Positions 8,737 through 15,043 of a stretch of 64,000 nucleotides of DNA are shown here, in pieces; the stretch's first letter is position 1; every line of letters begins with the position of its first letter. Location: positions 620,001 through 684,000 of the forward strand of contig CAWBTA010000006.1 of assembly GCA_963791625.1 (NCBI GenBank), written 5' to 3'. Below the pieces are notes generated by a model. The model made no database searches. It was not told the DNA's origin and was given only the letters and a program-made list of their open reading frames with translations. Source of the stretch: JANMCE01 sp963791625 (GTDB lineage Bacteria; Actinomycetota; Acidimicrobiia; Acidimicrobiales; Ilumatobacteraceae). The position numbers were made by a program, and so were the translations under genes.

Positions 8737-9848
8737 CCGACGACGTCGACGCGGCACGTCCGGTGTGGGCCGAGATCGAGCTCGGCGCGATCACGCACAA
8801 CATCGATCGGATCCGCGTGCGTGCAGGTCGCCCGGTGCGGGTCATCGTGCCGGTGAAAGCCAACGCTTACGGCCACGGTGCCATCGCCGTCGGAACGCAT
8901 CTCGAGCAGATTGGGGTCGATGCCATCGCGACCGCCAACATCGACGAGGCGATCGAGCTTCGAACGGCGGGGGTTCGGCTGCCGATCCTGATGTACGCCT
9001 CACAGCTCCCGGCCGCCACCTCACGACTCCTTGCCCATGGCCTCACGCCGACCATCGCCGATCGCGCGGGACTCGAGGCCGCTGCGGGCGCGGCTGGCGA
9101 GGAACGCGTTGCCGTGCATGTGGAAGTCGACGCCGGCTTTGGCCGCCTCGGTGTGCGCTTCGACGAAGCGGCAGCCTTCGTCACTGCGGTGGTTGCCGAG
9201 CGACGGGTGTGCCTGGAGGGCCTCTACACCCACCTGCCGTTCAGCGACGGTGGTGGGGCGGCCTGGGCGAGACGTCGGATCGCTGCGTTCGGAGAGCTCG
9301 TCCGCCAGATCGAGGCGATGCACGGAATGCGCATCCGCTACGCCCAAGCGAGCGCCAGCTCGGCCCTGATTGACTCGATCCCCGACGATCTCAACACCGT
9401 TGCCCCGGGGCACCTCACATACGGCATCTCGCCGATCCACGGCGTGCAGGCCGAGGACATCGGGTTCCGGCAGGCGTTGCGCGCAATCCGAGCGCGGGTG
9501 ATCCACGTCGGCAGGCGTGCGCCGGGTGACGACCTCGCCGCCGGACCACCCAACGAGGTGGCTCGCACAGCGGTCCTTCTTCTCGGCATCGACAACGGGT
9601 ATGACTTCTCCGACGGCGCATCGGTGCTGCTGCGCGGCAGTCGCTGCCCGGTCCTGTCGGTAAACGCCGAGTACACCGTGGTCGACACGTCCTCGATTCC
9701 AGGGCTGGTCGTGGGCGACATGGCCACGATCGTTGGCCGCGACGGAGCCGACGCGCTCAGGCTCCACGACGTCGCCGCGCTCGGAGGTCGCAGTGCCGGC
9801 TACTGGATGATGGGATTCAGGCGAGTGTCGCCGCGGTACGTGGGTTAG
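8733..9848 (+). CDS. Alanine racemase-fold PLP enzyme, divergent (catalytic tyrosine region altered)
   Basis: 371 residues. The N-terminal barrel carries the PLP-lysine motif IVPVKANAYGHGAIAVG at about residue 40 and the usual VHVEVDAGFGRLGVRFDEA and LTYGISPIHG segments, so family membership is clear. In genuine Alr the second base is a tyrosine in a VGYGxTW-type motif followed by PIGYADG. Here the equivalent stretch reads APGDDLAAGPPNEVARTAVL and then LLGIDNGYDF, with no tyrosine at the expected place. It may therefore not be a normal alanine racemase. It is coupled to the upstream dioxygenase. It could be a racemase or epimerase for another amino acid or a non-racemising PLP protein. Confidence 0.75.
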   Translation: MTDDVDAARPVWAEIELGAITHNIDRIRVRAGRPVRVIVPVKANAYGHGAIAVGTHLEQIGVDAIATANIDEAIELRTAGVRLPILMYASQLPAATSRLLAHGLTPTIADRAGLEAAAGAAGEERVAVHVEVDAGFGRLGVRFDEAAAFVTAVVAERRVCLEGLYTHLPFSDGGGAAWARRRIAAFGELVRQIEAMHGMRIRYAQASASSALIDSIPDDLNTVAPGHLTYGISPIHGVQAEDIGFRQALRAIRARVIHVGRRAPGDDLAAGPPNEVARTAVLLLGIDNGYDFSDGASVLLRGSRCPVLSVNAEYTVVDTSSIPGLVVGDMATIVGRDGADALRLHDVAALGGRSAGYWMMGFRRVSPRYVG

Positions 9849-9873
9849 CGCCAGGATTAGCGCGGGCTACTTG

Positions 9874-10013
9874 TAGGTGCGGACGTCCTCGGCCGATCCG
9901 TCGGTGAGCACGATCTGATACATGCTTCGAAGGCGGGCACGCTTGGAAAGGTCGAAGCGATTGTTGTCGTCTCTCCCTTAGAGGTGGAATGGGAGTTCCA
10001 CGACCTCATCGAT
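9874..10013 (-). pseudogene. Fragment duplicating part of the HTH antitoxin-like gene at 13.8-14.5 kb
   Basis: About 140 bp match 13902-14041 with only scattered differences: shared segments include GGTGAGCACGATCTG, ACATGCTTCGAAG and AAGGTCGAAGCGATTGTTGT. The matching part encodes the C-terminal domain of the antitoxin-like gene (WSDDNNRFDLAKRARLRSMY). The fragment has no start and the match ends on both sides, so it is a relic. Its presence 3.9 kb from the intact copy, on the other side of the attachment repeat at 12.73-12.88 kb, suggests a related toxin-antitoxin module once lay here. Confidence 0.8.
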
Positions 10014-10050
10014 CGGCCCCGTCGATCAACCTTCCAGAACTCGCCGTGAA

Positions 10051-10920
10051 CTAGTCGGCTGCCGAACGGTTATTGCCGCGCACGGGAGTCCCAGTTGGTT
10101 CGAGCCGCGTGTCTCGTTGTACGACGACCCGGTGCATCATGCGCCGATACTGGCCATAGTCGGACACGGCGTAGTGCTGGGTCGCCCGATTGTCCCAGAT
10201 GGCAATCGTTCCCGGCTCCCAACGAAGGCGTACCTGATGGTCGGGTCGATTGATCATGTCGAAAAGCAACGAAACTATGCGGGCGCTCTCGGGAGCGCCT
10301 ACGCCGATGATCCACCGGGTGTTCGACTCACTGACGTTCACGTACGGTCGACCCGTGACCGGATGGTGCGAGATGATCGGCCACACTGCCGACCCGACAG
10401 TGCCGAGCATCTCGTCAATGCCTGCGTTGCCACCTTTGGCGTAGGCCCCATTGCGGAATGCTCCAGGATCGTGAACGGCAAAGAGTTGTTGGAGGTCGGA
10501 ACAGAGCCCGGGATCGAGCCGCTCATAGACGGAATACATGCTCGCCCACAACGTGTCGCCCCCGACGGGAGGAAGGACCATGGCCTGGAGAATCGTTGCG
10601 AAAGGCGGATCGGATTTGAAGGTCATGTCGCTGTGCCACTCGGCCGCGTCCGGGCGATCGCCTGGTCGCCAATCGAGCACGACGACATCGTCGGTTTCTG
10701 GATGCGTGTTGTACGCGTGGTGGCGTTCGCCGAGATCGCCGAGATGGCGCCCGAGCGTCACCTGCTCGAGAGGTGAAAGATGCTGGTCCCGGAAGAACAA
10801 CACCTAGTGCTCCATGAGTGCGTCGTAGATGGCGTCGGCACTTTCGCCAGTCAGGTTGCCCATCGTGACTCCGGTAACCATCGCACCGAGGGCCGGCGTC
10901 AATCGTTCACACCTCAGCAT
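10051..10920 (-). pseudogene. TauD/TfdA-family 2-oxoglutarate dioxygenase interrupted by an in-frame TAG
   Basis: From the ATG at 10920 the frame reads LTPALGAMVTGVTMGNLTG ... YDALMEH and then TAG (10804-10806), immediately followed in frame by VLFFRDQHLSPLEQVTLG and the rest of a normal TauD protein. The triad is present (EWHSDMTF; THYAVSDY-like QHYAVSDYGQYRRMMHR). Without the stop the protein would be 289 residues, normal for the family, and the position is usually a residue before VLFFRDQ, for example Gln, one base from TAG. A GTG at 10803 could restart translation but would lose the first 39 residues. Family members oxidise sulfonates, aryloxyacetates or similar; the substrate is unknown. 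Confidence 0.8.
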
Positions 10921-11037
10921 GAGCGAGAGCCTAATGCGCGTTCAGTAAACTTGGTTCGAGGTCACAACATCGTCCACCCAACGCATGAGATGTACGAGAG
11001 CGCTCGTCGCTATTGAGCCAGGCGTCCATCGATCCGC

Positions 11038-11301
11038 TCACATGCCCAGCTCGCGGACGAATCGATGCTCGGTGCCACCGTTGTGAAACGCGACCGGCAC
11101 ATCCTCGTCACGGTTTCCCGGGCGCCCGTCAGCTGGTCCCTGCGGTGCGTCGACCCCGTCGGACGCCAGCCGCTCGACCGAGCGGGCCAGCAGCGCGGCG
11201 ACCGGGCCGCCGTGGAGCCAATCGAGACTCCATGGCCCTCTCGAGAAAACAGTCGGCAGGACGATGTCTTCGCCCATGGTCACGAACAAGGCCGCATCCA
11301 T
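11038..11301 (-). pseudogene. Truncated acyl-CoA thioesterase-like fragment
   Basis: From ATG 11301 the protein starts MDAALFVTMGEDIVLPTVF and contains SRGPWSLDWLHGGPVAALLA, the N-terminal hot-dog motif of TesB-like acyl-CoA thioesterases. After about residue 50 the similarity to the family stops and the sequence becomes low in coding character before a stop at 11038, giving 87 residues against the usual ~260. No continuation in the other frames was convincing, so this is a decayed or truncated gene in the same degenerating stretch as the tauD and HEPN genes. Confidence 0.55.
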
Positions 11302-11454
11302 ACTGACGTTGGTGTCGGGCACAGGGACCTACGACCAGGACCGAACGAGGTGGGCAATGAATGCGGTCATTCGCTCCGGATCCACCCACCCAGAATGCCC
11401 GATCTCGGCACCCTTGGCAACGACGCTGCTGATCCCGGGGCCTCGTTGATCGAG

Positions 11455-11913
11455 TTACTCGGTTGGCCCGGTTTGTTCTTCGGCGGATTGGTTGTCTCGG
11501 GCGTTTGGTTTGAGGTTTGGTTGCGAAGCCTCGACGGCGTGAACGACGCGGTGGGCGGCCAGCAGCAGTTCGTCGGCGTCGGTGCGTCCGAGGTCCGGGA
11601 GATCGGCTGCGTATCGGCCATCGATCACCCATGGGTCAAGCAGATCGAGGTCGTCGGGATCGACGTCGGGGGCTCCGACACTCGGATAACGGGCCACGAG
11701 TTGGTTGAGTCCGTGAATCCTGGGTACAGCAATCGATGCTGCGAACAGTCCCGCTTTGAGCGCCTTCTCGGCTGCTTGCTGCGCGAGGAAACCAGCGATA
11801 CGCAACGCGACCGAACCTTCGGCGACCAAGACCCGAGCGGCGGCCAGATCTTCGGTCGCGAGCGCGAATCAGCGTTGTGCTGGCGACGGTTCCTCAGGCA
11901 GCGACGCGCTCAT
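11455..11913 (-). pseudogene. HEPN-domain toxin-like gene with an in-frame TGA near its start
   Basis: The reading frame starts at ATG 11913, overlapping the end of the nucleotidyltransferase gene by 20 bases, runs SASLPEEPSPAQR, meets TGA at 11869-11871 (codon 15), then continues in frame as FALATEDLAAARVLVAEG and AGFLAQQAAEKALKAGLFAA, the HEPN helix typical of MNT/HEPN pairs, with PRIHGLNQLVARYP later. HEPN proteins usually have a tryptophan at the TGA position, so TGG to TGA is the simplest event. HEPN partners are RNases or toxins neutralised by the MNT protein. A weak restart at TTG 11829 is possible. Without the stop it would be 152 residues. Confidence 0.75.
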
Positions 11914-12322
11914 ACACCGCGACACCATGCTGGGCCGGTTCGTACTCGGTCGTACCCGGCTGCGTCGCGTTACGCGCGAAATCCGCAGCGCTTGTGACGA
12001 GCAGATCATGGGGTGCTGCGATTGAGCGAGTAGCGCGCCGAAGCCGGACCATTATGCGGCGACGATCGGCCAACGGTGCGTCATCGAGCACGACGAGAAG
12101 ATCAATGTCGGAATCGGGACCGTCTGACCCGGCGGCGACGGAGCCGAACAGAATAATGCTGACCGGATCGAACTCGGCAACCAAGGTCTCCACAAGAACA
12201 TCGGTCCAGGCGCGCAATGTCAGCCCGGCCCAAACGGCGTGATTGTCACGCACGGCGTAGCTCACTTGCTGCACGCCGTCACGATACCGGAAGAACCCAC
12301 CGATGATGTGACCCGCAGCCAC
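11894..12322 (-). CDS. MNT-type nucleotidyltransferase (antitoxin of an MNT/HEPN pair)
   Basis: 142 residues from a GTG at 12322. The minimal nucleotidyltransferase signature is intact: SIILFGSVAAGSDGPDSDID followed by LLVVLDD, giving the GSxxxG...DxD metal-binding centre. In MNT/HEPN systems this enzyme AMPylates and silences the HEPN RNase encoded just downstream, and here the two genes overlap by 20 bases in the expected order. The HEPN partner appears to be broken, so the pair may be inactive. The exact start is uncertain, since the N-terminal ~30 residues are longer than in many relatives. Confidence 0.85.
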   Translation of the reverse strand: MAAGHIIGGFFRYRDGVQQVSYAVRDNHAVWAGLTLRAWTDVLVETLVAEFDPVSIILFGSVAAGSDGPDSDIDLLVVLDDAPLADRRRIMVRLRRATRSIAAPHDLLVTSAADFARNATQPGTTEYEPAQHGVAVYERVAA

Positions 12323-12733
12323 GAGACCAAAGTCCGGCTGCCTGCGTCGTAGGGTTTCGCGGCCGCAGCACGAAGATGAGTCGAGGTGCGCCCGTCGCGG
12401 GGCGCGTCTGTGTCGAGCGTGGAATATAGACGAACGAGATCGACGAATTCAGGGCAGCAGGCGATGCCGAACCTCGTGGTGCGCGTGGCCGCCGATGGAC
12501 TCTGTAATGAACGTGAAAGATCAACGTCAGGTCACGGCGGTTCGGTGGGACGGGCGACTGCGCGCAGGTTGGTGCGAGCGTTCGCTGAACGGGTCTGTAA
12601 GAGACGTGAAACGATTTGGTCGAGGCCCAGCATTTCAGCGCAACGGCCGATGGCTACATCGCCGAGCGGTGATGCTCTGTTCGCGACGGCCGAACACCGC
12701 CACGGTGGTGGTTGCGTCGTTTCGGCGTCGTGG
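12323..12733 (+). other. Intergenic stretch, no supported gene
   Basis: About 410 bases between the MNT gene and the first attachment repeat. Both strands contain open frames, but none has convincing protein-like composition, a recognisable domain or a good ribosome-binding site. It may be the degraded end of an earlier insertion. Confidence 0.5.
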
Positions 12734-12882
12734 CCGCCCGCCGTAGTTCCAGAGTTAGTCGCCAGGCTTGTCGCTAGATCGATGACCGTCAATGCGGTCG
12801 CTCGACGAAAATTGGCTGTGAGCTGGTGTGTTTGTTGTGCGCCCCCTGGGAGTCGAACCCAGAACCTGCGGATTAAGAGTCC
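12734..12882 (+). repeat. Attachment-site copy: tRNA-Lys 3' end (45 bp exact) plus ~100 bp flank
   Basis: Bases 12838-12882 are identical to 23775-23819, the 3' 45 bases of the intact tRNA-Lys gene (T-arm and anticodon loop up to AAGAGTCC). The 100 bases to the left also match the region beside the tRNA with scattered changes (CCGCCCGCCG, TTAGTCGCCAGGC, GTCGCTAGATCGATGACC, TTGGCTGTGAGCT). After 12882 the sequence diverges from the tRNA gene. This is what a tRNA-integrating element leaves at its far end. Confidence 0.85.
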
Positions 12883-13200
12883 CGCACAACTAGTCCGCCC
12901 AGTGTTGCCCAGTCCGCAAAACAGGGGTTTCGTCCAGAAATCAGTCCAGGGAGTGCTGCCAAATCCGCCACAGTCCGGGGAGTTTGTCGCCGAGATAGTC
13001 GCCAGACTTCGAGCGTCATAGCGGCGACGGTGTGCATCGCTGTTTGCATCGTCGCTGCGTCGGGTTGAGCGTTACGCGTTCTCATCGCCTGCTCGCCGGA
13101 CACGATCGTCATGGACATCCGCACGCCCGAACGGGACGGCCTCGAGGTCGTCAACGTGGTGCTGCCGACCGGAGGACTATCCCTGGCGAATCTCTCGCTG
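12883..13200 (+). other. Island left end, non-coding, with possible integrase arm sites
   Basis: About 320 bases with no supported gene. TAGTCGCCAG at 12996-13005 repeats the same 10-mer found left of the core at 12756-12765 and beside the tRNA at 23693-23702, with a nearby TTGTCGCC variant at 12984. Short direct repeats on both sides of a core are typical of integrase arm-binding sites; this assignment is inference. Confidence 0.4.
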
Positions 13201-13806
13201 TCATGCTGCGAATACTGCAGTGAGCGCGTGATAGTCGTCGTCGTTCAGCGTTGGGTACTCGTCGTCGCGGTCGTAGGTCGGGAGGACGCCGAACGCGTCG
13301 GCAAGGACATCGATGTTGAAGCCCTGATCTTTTGATGCGGCAATCGCGCAGAGTTCGGACTTGGTGAAACGTCGAAGAAGTGCGGCGACATCGATGAAGT
13401 CCCGGGCTGCGGCACGGGAGAAGAGCGCGAGCAGTTTGTCGCCAGCGAGGTCGCTGAGGTGGCGAACGGGGCCGATCGCGAACAGGACTGGCTCGTGCGA
13501 GGCGGGATCGAACCCGAGGTCTACTTGAGTTCGTTCGTGCTCTCCGGTGACGAGGATCTTGGAGAATCCGTCGGCTCGCAAGAGGAGCTGTGTGTGGAGT
13601 CCGGCTGCGACGAGTGCAGCGAGCGAGGGATCGACCAATTGGTTTACGGCGTCGGTGGAGGGACCGAAGCAATCGAGATCCTTCGTGCCTCGATCGACGA
13701 TCTCGTGGATGACGAGCGCGGCGCCACCGGCAAGCGCGAAGCAGGCAGCTTCGGGTAGAGCCAAGATGATTGTTGCGGTCCGGAGTTGGATTTCAGACAG
13801 TGGCAT
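13201..13806 (-). CDS. Nucleotidyl transferase AbiEii/AbiGii-type toxin
   Basis: About 201 residues from ATG 13806, which lies inside the last codons of the upstream gene; a longer in-frame start at 13842 exists. The nucleotidyltransferase core is visible: FALAGGAALVIHEIVDRGTK followed by DLDCFG (GGxAL...D-x-D), then TQVDLGFDP and VRHLSDLAGDKLLALFSRAA with RDFIDVAALLRR, as in AbiEii and MenT-like toxins that modify tRNA or abort phage infection. It sits directly downstream of, and overlaps by 14 bases, an HTH antitoxin-like gene. Placement inside the island fits a defence or maintenance role. Confidence 0.8.
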   Translation of the reverse strand: MPLSEIQLRTATIILALPEAACFALAGGAALVIHEIVDRGTKDLDCFGPSTDAVNQLVDPSLAALVAAGLHTQLLLRADGFSKILVTGEHERTQVDLGFDPASHEPVLFAIGPVRHLSDLAGDKLLALFSRAAARDFIDVAALLRRFTKSELCAIAASKDQGFNIDVLADAFGVLPTYDRDDEYPTLNDDDYHALTAVFAA

Positions 13807-14530
13807 GACGGTTCGTGTCGATCCAGCCGTCCCACGCCTCATGGACGGAGGGGGAGAGCCAGAGCTCGTCCCACACGTCGATCAGGAGTGCGCGGTTGAT
13901 GTACGTGCGAACGTCGTCGGCCGAGCCCTCGGTGAGCACGATCTGGTACATGCTTCGAAGTCGGGCGCGTTTCGCAAGGTCGAAGCGATTGTTGTCGTCA
14001 CTCCAGTAGAGGTGGAAGGGAAGTTCCAGGACCTCATCGACTGGCGACGTCTCCTGGTTCCAGTCGGCTGGTGGCGTGCTCGAGCGCCATCGGGTTGTAG
14101 ATCGTGGCTCCAGAACACTAGCCTCGGCGACAGTTTCGTCGTCGAGGTGTTCCCATGTCTGGGTTGCGAGACGGAGACGATCGGTGGCGCGGCGGTAGGC
14201 GATGAGGTCACCGAGGCGGACTCGGCGCTTGGTGCCGTTCTTGACCATCGGGATGTCGCCGCGGTCGAGGAGGGCCGTCAGCCAGGGGCGAGAGACGCCG
14301 AGGAGTTCGGCTGCGCGTTCGGTGCCGATGGCCAGGTCGTACGGGGCGATGGTCACGTGGCGGCCCTCACTGATGTCGTCGAGGAGGGAGGCAATCTGAG
14401 CGGCCACGGTCTTGGGGAGATCAGCGGTGGTTTCCCCAATAGACACCCGTACCGTGGACGCGGCCGATAAAGCTGCGTCAGCAAGGCGCGAGACCGCCCG
14501 CTCCTTCGAGGTGGTCGTGGCCGTCGTCAT
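13793..14530 (-). CDS. Helix-turn-helix antitoxin-like protein paired with the AbiEii toxin
   Basis: 245 residues from ATG 14530. Residues about 68-112 form an excisionase/MerR-type winged HTH (GTERAAELLGVSRPWLTALL, then RRVRLGDLIAYRR). The C-terminal half (ELPFHLYWSDDNNRFDLAKR and later TYINRALLIDVWDELWLSP) is a separate domain that, as I recall, occurs beside AbiEii genes in actinobacteria. Order and overlap suggest the antitoxin and autorepressor of the pair. A 140-bp relic of its C-terminal coding part is found at 9874-10013. Confidence 0.7.
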   Translation of the reverse strand: MTTATTTSKERAVSRLADAALSAASTVRVSIGETTADLPKTVAAQIASLLDDISEGRHVTIAPYDLAIGTERAAELLGVSRPWLTALLDRGDIPMVKNGTKRRVRLGDLIAYRRATDRLRLATQTWEHLDDETVAEASVLEPRSTTRWRSSTPPADWNQETSPVDEVLELPFHLYWSDDNNRFDLAKRARLRSMYQIVLTEGSADDVRTYINRALLIDVWDELWLSPSVHEAWDGWIDTNRHATV

Positions 14531-15043
14531 GGAACCAGTATCCTCTCTGCTGCGATTAACCGCAACCCACGAAGCTGGCGTAGGGACCGAAGGCAGGGCA
14601 TCGCCGGTGGCGTGAAAGGTTCAACCGTTGGCGACATGCGGTGCGGCATAAGGGTAGAAGTCGGGTGGCTGATCGAGTGGCTTGGGGCGCGTTACTGGGC
14701 GCCGATATCGATCGGGTTGCTAGCTCCGGCACTGCGCAGGTCCTGCGGTCATCAGCGGGAGGTTTCGGGTCCAGGTAGAGGCGCAGATCGAGCAAGACGT
14801 TGCCGAGCTGCCCGCATGGCAACCAGAAGAGTGGGATGTCACCGTGATCGGTGGCAATCCCGTCGACGAACCAGCGGCGCCCGATTGGCCGTTGCCGAAC
14901 TCGAATCCGCCCGGGGATCAACATCGGCGAGGCCTGCTGACGCGGCGCGACTGCCAGCGGACGGTGGTGCCCTGACACGCGACCTATTGATTTGTTGCCT
15001 GTAGCCCGTATGTTGTGTCGGCTGGTGAGACAGGAGATTTTGA
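14531..15043 (+). other. Intergenic, possible coding relic
   Basis: About 510 bases. On the plus strand near 14758-14950 one frame reads VQVEAQIEQDVAELPAWQPE and EEWDVTVIGGNPVDEP, which looks like the acidic C-terminus of a real protein, but it has no start and no recognisable family, so I treat it as a possible relic. The last ~60 bases supply the promoter and ribosome site of the next gene (CAGGAGA at 15031-15037). Confidence 0.4.

Noticed and set aside
10250..10803. Translation of TauD from GTG 10803 as the native protein
   Set aside because: The preceding in-frame sequence back to ATG 10920 matches the family N-terminus, so the short form is a product of the stop codon.
12386..13021. Plus-strand 211-codon open frame across the attachment site
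   Set aside because: It reads through the tRNA fragment and is Arg/Pro/Ser-rich with no domain; a GC-rich chance frame.
13793..14530. Phage excisionase for the island
   Set aside because: The HTH is excisionase-like, but the gene is twice as long, has a second domain and overlaps an AbiEii gene, so an antitoxin is the better call.
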